Shown in pieces: positions 12,687 through 23,900 of a DNA stretch of 64,000 nt (positions are counted from its first letter, which is position 1; each line of letters opens with the position of its first letter). Below the pieces are notes generated by a model, which made no database searches, was not told the DNA's origin, and saw only the letters and a list, made by a program, of their open reading frames with translations. The DNA comes from Papaver somniferum. Taxonomy: Eukaryota > Streptophyta > Magnoliopsida > Ranunculales > Papaveraceae. The position numbers were made by a program, and so were the translations under genes. The stretch is taken from NCBI RefSeq assembly GCF_003573695.1, contig NC_039358.1:229661560-229725559 (forward strand), read 5' to 3'.

Positions 12687-14380
12687 CCCATCTCCCCCCT
12701 AGCCCTCTAGTTCCCTATCTCCTCACTTTTTCACGCTTCTCTGCCTGAAACCCTAGGCGTGAAAAATTGATGAATTAGGTAACCTAGAGTTGCAATTGAC
12801 GCATGAGAAATGGAGTAGGAGCAATTACAAAGCATGGGTCGAGTTCAATTTGATGTTGCTACATCAAATTAGGTAAGAATTTACCAAACCCTAGCTCTGT
12901 CAGTTTGGAGAAATTTGGGGATTTTTATTGTAGAACCCTAATTGTGTTGTGGGTATAAATATGTAGTGTTGGGTTGTGTTAAAAACTATGCTTGGAGTAG
13001 CCAGCATCCAGGACTTTCATGTCCTGTTAATTGTTATGTTTGTGTTTATTGTTAATGTTTGTGTTAATTGTTATGTATGCTTGGAATAGCCAGCATCCAG
13101 GACTTTCATGTCCTGTTAATTTTCAGTTTCAGCTCAGTTCATGTTTCAGTTCAATTTCAGTTAAATGTGTATGTTTTAATTTCTTGCTTTGTCACTGTTA
13201 AATGTGCTTATGTTATGTTCTGTTAATGTTATGTGCTTGTTTAATTTCATGTTTGATTTCCAATTCATTCCTGTTACATTTGTCCTGTTAACATGTGTTG
13301 TTGCTCACTGCCATGTAATGTTTGTGTAATGTTGTGTTTAATTTGCTGTCACAATTGATGGAATGCTAGGCTAGGTATCTGTGAAGCTTTGAACTAATTG
13401 TGCAATGGAAGAAATCAGTGCTCATAGCAAGCTGATTTTCTTGCCATTCCTTGTGTATGCTTAGGTTGCAGTGTTGATTGAGCTTTGGGAGAAACTAGTG
13501 CTCATAGCAAGCTAGTTCTCTTCCCATTCTTTTAGTATACCTCCTGAATGCCTTAGTCTAGCCTTGCTTCATTTCAGTTTCTTTATCACCCCTGCCCTTG
13601 GCTTAGGCCTTGGTTCATCTTGCACTGTTTTATGCTTGTAGTTGCTTTGTTCTTTGTTTCTGTCACTGTTTTACTTCCATGTTTATTTGCTGATTTATTT
13701 CTGTTGCTGCTACTCCTTTTCCTGTTAACTGTTTTTCCTTCTTCTTGGCCTTGTGCTGTTGTGCACTGCTTGTGCAGCTGCTACATTGCCTTCTCTGCAA
13801 CTCTGTTGCTTTCTTTCTTTCACTGCATTGCACTGCTGCTTTGCATTGTTTGCTTTCCCCTGCTGTTGCTGCTCACTTGTGTTGCTGCCACTTCTTCTCC
13901 TGCTACTGCCTTCCAAAGCTAGCTGAGCGCAATCCAGTTCTTTGAAACCAAAGGTTCAAAGCCCAAGGCCCAGTGCAATTCCAAAACAAAAGCCCAAGGT
14001 TTAGTTCACTGAGGCCCATTTCATTAAGGCTCAAAGCCCAGTTTAGGTTAAGGTTAAAAGCCCAATTCAGTCAACTGTGGGCTTAATCAAAAGCCTAAGT
14101 TTAAGGCCAAAGCCCATTTGCACTTCAAAGACTAACTGAGCCCAAACTCAGTTCATTTTATTGAAACAAACCCATTAAGCCCAATTGAAGCCAAAAAGGC
14201 TTCATAGCCCAATAGCAATTTAGGAACCCAATTAGCTATAAAACACCACAAAACACACCCGATCTCTGTGGATCGACCCGTACTTGCACGAGCTACAACC
14301 GACGACCGTGCACTTGCGGTATTACTGTAGGCCCCCGTTTTTATTGTGCTAAATTTTATACACCCTTTCAAGGCCTGCCA
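12687..14380 (+). mobile_element. LTR E (plus, 5'-truncated, outer right LTR)
   Basis: Matches LTR A from 2231 to 3919 over about 1.69 kb with about six noted differences, including one inserted G near 14013. It ends GGCCTGCCA at 14380 and is followed by the duplication CGTGT. The first 810 bp of the LTR are missing because of the junction with LTR D. Confidence 0.8.
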
Positions 14381-14385
14381 CGTGT
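14381..14385. repeat. Target-site duplication, right copy (CGTGT)
   Basis: Identical to 1413-1417 and directly after the LTR E terminus. See the left copy. Confidence 0.85.
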
Positions 14386-16070
14386 TTAGTCCGCGAACCT
14401 AGTACGCGAACTGGCGGAAGTCTCCTTGCCGAGATTTTCTGCTGAGTTTGGAAAACTCTGTCGGTTGTCTTAAGTCCGCGAACTTGTTTGCGTACTTGAG
14501 TGGGTCATGATCTAAAGATGTGCTCTGAACATGAAACTTAAATTACTAAGGAATGCAGTATGCAAACCGTGGCTATAAAGTTCATGAGCCGATTCAATCG
14601 AATCGAATCATCTTTGTTTCAATTGTGTCTTGTGTAGTTACATAAGATCTCATAGAAATTGAACAACTCTCTAACTAGTTCATTTGAGTCAATTGAACTA
14701 GTTATGGTGAAGAAGAACAATGTTAATATGAAATTCTCATATGGTTGACCTTTTGGGTTACTATGTTGAACCAACATACATGTACACGTTTGGGCACGGA
14801 CGTGTGGGACAAGCTAAGTTTTCGATCTAACGGTTGAGAAATATTAGCTTGAATCTAAATCAGTTTTTCATCTAACGGTGAGTATTGATTGCTTTGTAAC
14901 TAAGGCAAAACCCTGATTTGAAGACTATATATAGGAGACAACTTTCATTGGGAAAAACTAATCCCCACATGTCTGTGTGACACTAGTGCGCTCGCTAGAG
15001 TCGATTCTCCTCTAACCTTTGGTTTTCTTCTCTAAAACCAGGTTAACGACTTAAAGACTTCATTGGGATTGTGAAGCCAGACCGATACTACTTTTATCGT
15101 AGTTGCGTGATCTGATCTTGCATCTTCTATCATACGAGTACAATCTTTGATTGGCTTGAGATCGTGAGATTTATCCGATAGGAAAGATAAAGAAGTCACA
15201 AACATCTTCATCTCACTATTTGTGATTCCTCGACGTCCTCTTGTGTATTCAACTAAGACTGTTGAGAGGTGATTGATTAATCTAGGCTATTTTTCGGGAA
15301 TATAAGACCGGATTATCAATTGGTTCCTGTTCACCTTGATTTCATATCTTATGACGGAACAAAAACCTAGGGCTTTTCTGTGGGAGACAGATTTATCCTT
15401 TGATAGACTTATCTGTGTGTGACAGATTTGTTTATTATCAAGTCTGCAATTTTGGGTTGCACCAACTCTTGGTTGTGGGTGAGATCAGCTAAGGGAATCA
15501 AGTGCGCAGTATCCTGCTGGGATCAGAGGCGTAGGAATACAACTGTAACTTGAATTAGTGGTCGACTGATTGGGGTTCAACTATAGTCCAGTCTGAAGTT
15601 AGCTTGGAGTAGGCTAGTGTCTGTAGCGGCTTAATACAGTGTGTATTCAATCTGGACTAGGTTCAGCGGTTTTTCTGCATTTGCGGTTTCCTCGTTAACA
15701 AAATTTCTGGTGTCTGTATTATTTCATTTTCCGCATTATATTGTTTATCTTTATAATTTAAATAATACAGGTTGTGTGTTAAAGTTTAATCGATTAGAGA
15801 TCCGACCTTGTGGTTGTTGATTTCATTGATTAACACTTGGACATTGGTCTTTGGTACCGTCCAAGTTATTCCTTGTATTTGATAAAGACTCGCTATTGTT
15901 TTTAGCTTGAGTAAAAATCAAATCAAGAGAGAGATATTAACTCCTTGAGATACTTTTATCTAGATTGAGTCTGACTGTCTAGTTGATTCTCTAGCAAAGT
16001 ATTTCGGAGTTAGTCTATACAGATTGCGAAGCGAAATATTGGATGGTGTTGTTAGACCCCCGCTTTTTCA
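14386..16070 (+). mobile_element. SIRE-type Copia 5' LTR, right part
   Basis: Continuation of the LTR begun at 730. It contains a strong TATA box (TATATATAGG, 14926-14934) after ATCTAACGG repeats, then a transcribed leader, and ends CGCTTTTTCA at 16070, two bases before the primer-binding site. No ORF of note. Confidence 0.7.
14926..14934 (+). promoter_or_regulatory. Copia LTR TATA box
   Basis: TATATATAG located about 1.14 kb before the LTR end, in the position expected for the U3 promoter of a long SIRE-type LTR. Confidence 0.5.
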
Positions 16071-16072
16071 AT

Positions 16073-16084
16073 TGGTATCAGAGC
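16073..16084 (+). promoter_or_regulatory. Primer-binding site (initiator Met tRNA)
   Basis: TGGTATCAGAGC complements the 3' end of the plant initiator methionine tRNA and is the standard primer-binding site of Copia elements. It fixes the LTR end at 16070. Confidence 0.9.
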
Positions 16085-16136
16085 AGGAAAACACGTTAAA
16101 GACCTCATCAATCTGTGTTTGTAGCGATCTGACTCT

Positions 16137-16975
16137 ATGGACGGAAGTGTTATCTCTGTAAACGTACCACCAGTCTTCGATGGATCAAACTATCTATGGT
16201 GGAAAGTTACTATGCGTACATTTATTCAGTCGCGTGACTTCCAATCATGGATCAATGTTGTGAAGGGCTATGAAACTCCCGTTGTTATGGAAAGAGATGC
16301 ATTTGTACCTAAATAATTTCTTATGTATAATGTTGCCGAGTTAATTGTTGCAAGGCAAAACTCCGACGGGCTGAACGCCATTCTGCATGCTATTACCCCA
16401 AATCTTCGACATCATGTGGCCTTGTGCACGACATCTAAAGAATCTTGGGACACTTTGGAAAGTAAGCTAGGCTTCAAAACCTTAATTCCGAATGGGAAGA
16501 CCTTTATATGGCAGAAGAAGAATCGTTTGACAATTTTTATCACAAACTGTCTGAAATTATTAATGCATCATGTGCATTGGGTAAGACCATTCCTGAAAAG
16601 GAAATTGTGATGAAAATCCTCCGATCGCTTCCATCCAGATACAAGTCCAAAAAACATGCCATCGTTGAGGGAAATAACCTTAATACTCTTTCGTGAAACA
16701 CACTTGTCGGAAAACTTAGAAATTTCGATTGCGAATATATGTCAAGAGATGACCATCAATTGTCTAGCAATCACGTCACTTCTCCTGATTGTAAGACCTG
16801 TCGTCCTAAATTGACGAACGAGAAAAGTGAGAATTGCTTTATTTCTACGTTGTCTCTGTTTATACAGAAACTTAAGAAAATACTCAGACGTAGTAAAAGA
16901 AAGTCTCCAAAAGAAACTCCGTTAGTCAATGTAAAGGATAAGAATATCCAGAAAAACCGTACTAATGAAACTGAC
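16137..16975 (+). pseudogene. Copia gag, broken
   Basis: Gag is the structural protein that packages retrotransposon RNA. ATG at 16137 opens a frame with the conserved N-terminus VPPVFDGSNYLWWKVTM (DUF4219/UBN2-type gag of Copia elements). A stop at about 16314 ends it after 59 residues. The same frame resumes with the LHAITPNLRHHVALC and ESWDTLESK segments, shifts near 16500 into the frame with FDNFYHKLSEI and LRSLPSRYKSKKHAI, and stops again at 16696. A third part (from 16739) is basic and runs directly into the tandem array. No zinc knuckle, protease, integrase or reverse transcriptase follows. At least two stops and one frameshift make this a dead copy. Confidence 0.8.
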
Positions 16976-19900
16976 ACATTCTTCATCTTGGTATTGAGAC
17001 GTGCAAATTCCTCAACACCACTACTGTGTTGCTAGGCATTCTTCCTCAACACATTATTCATCTTGGTGTTGAGACGTGCAAATTCATTAACACCACTATT
17101 GTGTTTCTAGGCATTCTTCCTCAACACATTTTCCTCTTGGTGTTGAGACGTTCAAATTCCTCAACATCACTACTGTGTTTCTAGGCATGCTTCCTCAACA
17201 TATTTTCTTCTTGGTGTTGAGACGTGCAAATTCCTCAACACTACTACTGTATTGCTAGGCATGCTTCCTCAACACATTATTCATCTTGGTATTGAGACGT
17301 GCAAATTCCTCAACACCACTACTGTGTTTCTAGGTATGCTTCTTCAACACATTTTCCTCTTGGTGTTGAGACGTGCAAATTCTTCAACACCACTACTGTG
17401 TTTCTAGGCATGCTTCCTCAAAACATTTTCCTCTTGGTGTTGAGACGTGCAAATTCCTCAACACCCTTACTGTGTTTCTTCCTCAACACATTCTTGCTCT
17501 TGGTGTTGAGACGTGCAAATTCCTTCAACACCACTACTGTGATGCTAGGCATGCCTACCCAACACATTCTTCCTATTGGTGTTGAGACGTGCAAATTCCT
17601 CAACACCATTATTGTTTTGTTAGGCATGCTTCCTTAACACATTCTTTCTCTTGGTATTGAGACGTGCAAATTCCTCAACATCACTATTGTGTTTCTAGGC
17701 ATGCTTCCTCAACATATTTTCTTCTTGGTGTTGAGACGTGCAAATTTCTCAACACCACTACTGTATTGCTAGGCATGCTTCCTCAACACATTCTTCATCT
17801 TGGTATTGAGACGTGCAAATTCCTCAACACCACTACTGTGTTTCTAGGTATGCTTCTTCAACACATTTTCCTCTTGGTGTTGAGACGTGCAAATTCTTCA
17901 ACACCACTACTGTGTTTCTAGGCATGCTTCCTCAAAACATTTTCCTCTTGGTGTTGAGACGTGAAAATTCCTCAACACCACTACTGTGTTTCTTCCTCAA
18001 CACATTCTTCCTCTTGGTATTGAGACGTGAAAATTCCTCAACACCACTACTGTGTTTCTAGGCATTCTTCCTCAACACATTCTTCATCTTGGTGCTGAGA
18101 CGTGCAAATTCTTCAACACCACTACTGTGTTTCTAGGCATGCTTCCTCAAAACATTTTCCTCTTGGTGTTGAGACGTGCAAATTCCTCAACACCACTACT
18201 GTGTTTCTTCCTCAACACATTCTTCCTCTTGGTATTGAGACGTGAAAATTCCTCAACACCACTACTATGTTGCTAGGCATTCTTCCTCAACACATTCTTC
18301 ATCTTGGTGCTGAGACGTGAAAATTCATCAACACCACTACTGTGTTTCTAGGAATTCTTCCTCAACACATTTTCCTCTTGGTGTTGAGACATGCAAATTC
18401 CTCAACACCACTACTGTGTTGCTAGGCATGCTTCCTCAACACATTTTCCTTTTGGTGTTGAGACGTGCAAATTCCTCAACACCACTACTGTATTTCTAGG
18501 CATGCTTCCTCAATACATTCTTCGTCTTGGTGTTGAGACGTGCAAATTCATCAACACCACTACTGTGTTTCTAGGCATGATTCCTCAACACATTCTTCAT
18601 CTTGGTGTTGAGACGTGCAAATTCCTCAACACCAATACTGTTTTGCTAGGCATGCTTCCTCAACACATTCTTTATCTTCGTTTTGAGACGTGCAAATTCA
18701 TCAACACCACCACTGTGTTTCTAGGCATGCTTCCTCAACACATTCTTCATCTTGGTGTTGAGACGTGCAAATTCCTCAACACCACTACTGTGTTTATAGG
18801 CATGCTTCTTCAACACATTTTCCTCTTGGTGTTGAGACGTGCAAATACTGAAACACCACTACTTTGTTGCTAGTCATGCTTCCTCAACACATTCTTCCTC
18901 TTGGTGTAGAGATGTGCAAATTTGTCAACACCACTAGTGTGTTGCTAGGCATGCTACCTCAACACATTATTCCTCTTGGTGTTGAGATGTTCAAATTCCT
19001 CAACACCACTACTGTGTTGCTAGGCATGTTTCATAAACACATTCTTCTTCTTGGTGTTGAGACGTGCAAATTCCTCAGCACCACTATTGTGTTGCTAAGC
19101 ATGCTTCCTCAACACATTCTTCCTCTTGCTGTTGAGACGTGAAAATTCCTCAACACCACTACTGTGTTGCTAGGCATTCTTCCTCAACACATTTTCCTCT
19201 TGGTGTTGAGACGTGCAAATTCCTCAACACCACTACTTTGTTGCTAGGCATGCTTCCTCAACACATTTTCCTCTTGGTCTTGAGACGTGCAAATTCCTCA
19301 ACACCACTACTGTGTTTCTAGACATGCTTCCTCAATACATTCTTCATCTTGGTGTTGAGACGTGCAAATTCATCAACACCACTATTGTGTTGCTAGGCAT
19401 GCTTCCTCAACACATTTTCCTCTTGGTGTTGAGACGTGCAAATTCCTCAACACCACTACTGTGTTTCTTCTTCAACACATTCTTCCTCTTGGTGTTGAGA
19501 CGTTAAAATTCCTCAACACCACTACTGTGTTGCTAGGCATTCTTCCTCAACACATTATTCATCTTGGTGTTGAGACGTGCAAATTCATCAACACCACTAT
19601 TGTGTTTCTAGGCATTCTTCCTCAACACATTTTCCTCTTGGTGTTGAGACGTGCAAATTCCTCAACACCACTACTGTGTTGCTAGGCATGCTTCCTCAAC
19701 ACATTTTCCTCTTGGTGTTGAGACGTGGAAATTCCTCAACACCACTACTGTGTTTCTAGGCATGCTTCCTCAACACATTCTTCATCTTGGTGTTCAGACG
19801 TGCAAATTCGTTAACACCAATACTGTTTTGCTAGGCATGCTTTCTCAACATATTCTACCTCTTGGTGTTGATATGTGCAAATTCCTCAACACCACTACTG

Positions 19901-21492
19901 TGTTTCTAGGCATGCTTCCTCAACACATTTTTCCTATTGGTGTTGATACGTGCAAATTCCTAAACACCACTACGGTGTTGCTAGGCATTCTTACCCAACA
20001 CATTCTTCCTCTTGGTGTTGAGACGTGCAAATTTCTTCAACACCACGACTGTGATGCTAGGCATGCTTACCCAACACATTCTTCCTATTGGTGTTGAGAC
20101 GTGCAAATTCCTCAACACCATTATTGTTTTGTTAGGCATGCTTCCTTAACATATTGTTTCTCTTGGTGTTGAGATGTGCAAATTCCTCAACATCACTATT
20201 GTGTTTCTAGGCATGCTTCCTCAACATATTTTCTTCTTGGTGTTGAGACGTGCAAATTCCTCAACACCACTACTGTATAGCTAGGCATGCTTCCTCAACA
20301 CATTCTTCATCTTGGTATTGAGACGTGCAAATTCCTCAACACCACTACTGTTTTTCTAGGTATGCTTGTTCATCACATTTTCCTCTTGGTGTTGAGACGT
20401 GCAAATTCTTCAACACCACTACTGTGTTTCTAGGCATGCTTCCTCAAAACATTTTCCTCTTGGTGTTGAGACATGAAAATTCCTCAACACCACTACAGTG
20501 TTTCTTCCTCAACACATTCTTCCTCTTGGTATTGAGACGTGAAAATTCCTCAACACCACTACTATGTTGCTAGGCATTCTTCCTCAACACATTCTTCATC
20601 TTGGTGCTGAGACGTGAAAATTCATCAACACCACTACTGTGTTTCTAGGCATTCTTCCTCAACACATTTTCCTCTTGGTGTTGAGACATACAAATTCCTC
20701 AACACCACTACTGTGTTGCTAGGCATGCTTCCTCAACACATTTTCCTCTTGGTGTCTAGACGTGCAAATTCCTCAACACCACTACTGTGTTTCTAGGCAT
20801 GCTTCCTCAATACATTCTTCGTCTTGGTGTTGAGACGTGCAAATTCATCAACACCACTATTGTGTTTCTAGGCATGCTTCCTCAACACATTCTTCATCTT
20901 GGTGTTGAGACGTGCAAATTCCTCAACACCACTACTGTGTTTATAGGCATGCTTCTTCAACACATTTTCCTCTTAGTGTTGAGACGTGCAAATACTTCAA
21001 CACCACTACTTTGTTGCTAGTCATGCTTCCTCAACACATTCTTCCTCTTGGTGTAGAGATGTGCAAATTCGTCAACACCACTACTGTGTTGCTAGGCATG
21101 CTACCTCAACACATTATTCCTCTTGGTCTTGAGATGTGAAAATTCCTCAACACCACCACTGTGTTGCTAGGCATGCTTCCTCAACACATTTTCCTCTTAG
21201 TGTTGAGACTTGAAAATTCCTCAACACCACTACTGTGTTGCAAGGAATGCTTCCTCAACATATTCTTCCTCTTGGTGTTGAGACATGCAAATTCATTAAC
21301 ACCACTATTGTGTTGCTAGGCATGCTTCCTCGACACATTCTTCCTCTTGGTGTTGAGACGTGCAAATTCCTCAACAACACTATTGTGTTGCTAGGCATGC
21401 TTCCTCAACACATTCTTCCTCTTGGTGTTGAGACGTGCAAATTCCTCAACACCACCATTGTGTTGCTAGGAATGCTTCCTCAACACATTTTT
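16976..21492. repeat. Tandem array of a 74/75-bp monomer, about 60 copies
   Basis: A continuous array with monomer core GACGTGCAAATTCCTCAACA then CCACTACTGTGTTGCTAGGC then ATGCTTCCTCAACACATTCT then TCCTCTTGGTGTTGA. Measured start-to-start distances are 75 (18687 to 18762) and 74 (18762 to 18836); the one-base difference is CACATTCTTC against CACATTTTC. A shortened monomer lacking the AGGCATGC part recurs at about 17476, 17990, 18204, 19461 and 20501, and longer blocks recur (17150-17640 resembles 20160-20540), so a higher-order pattern exists. Each monomer has the perfect dyad TGGTGTTGAG/CTCAACACCA with a 12-base loop, and many have TGTGTTG/CAACACA. Short frames of 25-residue repeats come from the 75-bp period and are broken by 74-bp units. 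Confidence 0.95.
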
Positions 21493-22476
21493 AATCTCAG
21501 TAGCAAAGAATTGTAATGTTATCATCTTATTATCCAAGCATCAGAGAAACTAATAAATTCAGCAGCAAATATGATGAAGCAAAAATGTCTATGTTCTGTG
21601 TAGCATCAAGGAAGGAATACAACATCCCTCTATTCTATGTTCCAGTTTACTTTTCTTCAACAATGTTCCACATTATCAAGAAGTTCATAGTCTGCATGGT
21701 GGCCACTAAATTCTACCTAATTACATTACTCTGTGTAATAAGTCGAACAAGACTCGAAAGTCGAAACATATACATAAGAATCAAGCAAACAGCAACAGTT
21801 AAGACAGAATCAATGAGGGGAAAAAAACACTCACAATTATTGCAATCAGTTATGTATTAATGACAATTCCGCCAGCTTGAAACGAAATCGAAGGATGAGG
21901 CGAAACCAAAAACACTTCAAATTGTCTTATATTGGTGCAGACACAAAAAGTTTCACTTCAATTCTGCCATTATGTCATCATCAGCATCACAAGCACCTCC
22001 TTAGACTTTTTCAGCTAAAATTTGATCTCCTCGGCATCGTAATAGGAAGAGTTATCTGTAAGGTATTATGAAGCCATTCAATTCCCAAGTTTCACCTGAA
22101 TAGAGTAACATTTTGGTTGCAACAATTTGCGTTGTTCTCTAGCTGAAATTCTTAATCATCCATTACGAAAACACCCCATTGTAACCGTTGGCGCATACAT
22201 AACAACATCAACTTTTAACTAACTCTTAATGTAGCAATTCAAGACTTTAGTCGGACACATTCCTTGACAATTGAAGATATTAGTTTCGGAATCGGCTAGT
22301 CTCACACATGTTTGTTTCAAAACCAAGATGTCAAAAAATCAAATACTTGAAACCAAAATCTCAAGTGAATTACTCACTTAGTGGTTGCAGGACGTTGGCA
22401 TAGTACTGACTCGGTGCCCAAATACTAACACTACAAAAAGATTTCCTGTAAAGAGAGTGAATTTTTGGGTACTTAC

Positions 22477-22569
22477 AGGAATTCCCTTTTCTTATACTTC
22501 TGCACTTCAGTTTCCATCCTTCTTTCATTAGCTGGTAGCGTTGCACTCTCAGTTGGTGTATACATCACC
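22477..22569 (-). CDS. Exon-like island in R1
   Basis: On the minus strand an acceptor-like AAG precedes 22569 and the consensus donor GTAAGT follows 22477. One frame is open through the 93 bp and encodes about 31 residues, including TPTESATLPANERRMETEV and ending KKREFL. The equivalent in R4 (about 38205-38365) also ends at GTAAGT but carries a stop upstream, so only the METKVEKYKG part stays open. The protein family is not recognised. Confidence 0.4.
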
Positions 22570-22696
22570 CTTAACAGAGGAATTATTACAAATCATTCAA
22601 GAAATCAGATTTGGTAATTTACATGGCAAAAAGTTGATACTATTGTCCTTCTGTCTACAACAACATCACCAAGCAGACATACATCATCATCATATA

Positions 22697-23546
22697 CAAT
22701 AGAAACTCTATAAATTAATGATGTTGGAACCACCAAAATTTATCAATTAAGCGAAATATTAATTAACTGATAAATTAATTATTATTAATTTATATATTAA
22801 TTAATATCTTATTAACTTAAAGAGAAATTGATTATCATTTTTTTTTCTTCTAAATACTGTAAAATATTAAATTCTTCAAAGCACCCTTCAATCCCCCACT
22901 TTGCTTCATTGTAATTTTCAATCAAATAGATAACACAAGTTTAGAATAATTCAGGTCAATCGTTGGACGGTGAAATCACGCATTATTTGCAAAATTTGAT
23001 CGAAATGCAGGGTTATCGCAATTCAATGAACGTCAAGATGTGTCCGGAATTTCCGGAAGAAAATGAAGTTACACAACTGTTGACTGATGAAGAAATAATT
23101 GAGAGCATTATGGGAACTGATAAAGATGGGAAAGGAAATGATGAAAATTCTACAATAGATCCCCCTTCACGAAATAGGTTGTTAAAGCGGCATTCACATT
23201 AAATAATTTTTTGTTGAGCTATGAGAAATAACACTAGAAATTCTTACGATGATAAGAAAAATGAGAGATGAAATTCAATGTGATAACGATTTTAACAAAA
23301 AAAAAACAGAAGACAACGGAAATATTTTTCAAAAAATCTTTATAACTCATTGATATATTGAATATATATATAATGAATTATTACTTTATATTTCATATGG
23401 GGCCTACATGGGTAATCAAAAATGTATTATCTTATAATTTTAGCGAGTTATTAATTTGGCACGTTGTCCCCGACTCGGAATCAGCTAAAATATTATTTAA
23501 GAGAGTTTATTAAATAATCGAGTATTAATTAAAATAGTTTCTACTG
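22697..23546. mobile_element. Pogo/Emigrant-like element (850 bp)
   Basis: The ends are inverted repeats, CAATAGAAACT on the left and AGTTTCTACTG on the right, followed inward by AT-rich sequence with several TAATTAAT words. TA dinucleotides flank both ends (22695-22696 and 23547-23548), the target duplication of the Tc1/mariner/pogo superfamily. The termini resemble those of Emigrant-type plant MITEs. Unlike most MITEs it retains a piece of coding sequence (22963-23202). It lies inside R1. Confidence 0.75.
22963..23202 (+). pseudogene. Pogo/Tigger-like transposase C-terminal remnant
   Basis: A 79-residue frame (the first codon is TTG, so this is a fragment and not a real start) contains QNLIEMQGYRN and ENEVTQLLTDEEIIESIM. 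The acidic LTDEEI block resembles the C-terminal tail of plant Tigger/CENP-B-like DDE transposases. The catalytic domain and DNA-binding domain are missing. Its place inside pogo-type terminal repeats supports the assignment. Confidence 0.5.
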
Positions 23547-23900
23547 TAATATTCTCTATTATAATTATGAAACATCCATTTCTGATTCCGCCCATATCGA
23601 TCATCCAAATCAATCAGTTTCCGATCCCTCCTTCCAGGGGATATGAAACACAAAACTCATATTTCATTTATAACCGGTTCATTAAATTGCGATGGTGGAG
23701 GTACTTAAGACAATAGCGGTGGTGATGAAGAAGATGGTGGATCGAGGAAGAAGGCAAGAGAATTGGAAACTATGCGACGCCGCAGTAAGGAAGTCTTACT
23801 GAACCCTAAAGCCTTATAAGAGCACCAAATGGCCCATGAGACGAGACGAGGCCCGGCATTAGTCCCACATGGGTTCTCGGTGCAGGCAGCATCAACACGT

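Larger units (their letters stand above)
1418..14380 (+). mobile_element. Ogre/Tat-like composite LTR element, rearranged
   Basis: This 12,963-bp insertion sits inside the Copia LTR and is flanked by CGTGT on both sides. Its outer LTR pieces (1418-3919 and 12687-14380) are in plus orientation. Between them are three LTR segments in minus orientation (5499-7767, 8856-9339, 11819-12686) with their own primer-binding sites and polypurine tracts. LTR start TGATGAGTGCCAAA and primer-binding site TGGCGCCGTTGCCGGGGA are hallmarks of the Tat/Ogre branch of Gypsy elements. No gag, protease, reverse transcriptase, RNase H or integrase ORF is present, so it is non-autonomous. Two related LTR subfamilies are mixed, which suggests nesting followed by inversion or recombination. 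Confidence 0.8.
21493..23900 (-). repeat. R1 unit, right piece
   Basis: Continuation of the R unit begun at 1-82. It includes the S2 segment (21820-21990: CCAGCTTGAAACGAAATCGA), an exon-like island (22477-22569), a pogo-like MITE, and the promoter-side segment (23570-23900) with GGAAGAAGGCAAGAG and GAACCCTAAAGCCTTATAAG. The same segments recur in the same order in R2, R4 and R5. Reading on the minus strand, the promoter side is at 23900. The unit appears degenerate and its product is not recognised. Confidence 0.6.

Noticed and set aside
16976..21492. CRISPR array
   Set aside because: The repeats are adjacent and degenerate with no unique spacers, and the genome is eukaryotic.
17299..21516. 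A possible 25-residue repeat protein encoded by the tandem array
   Set aside because: The frame stays open only because 75 is divisible by three; 74-bp and shortened units break it repeatedly, and all three frames look equally open.
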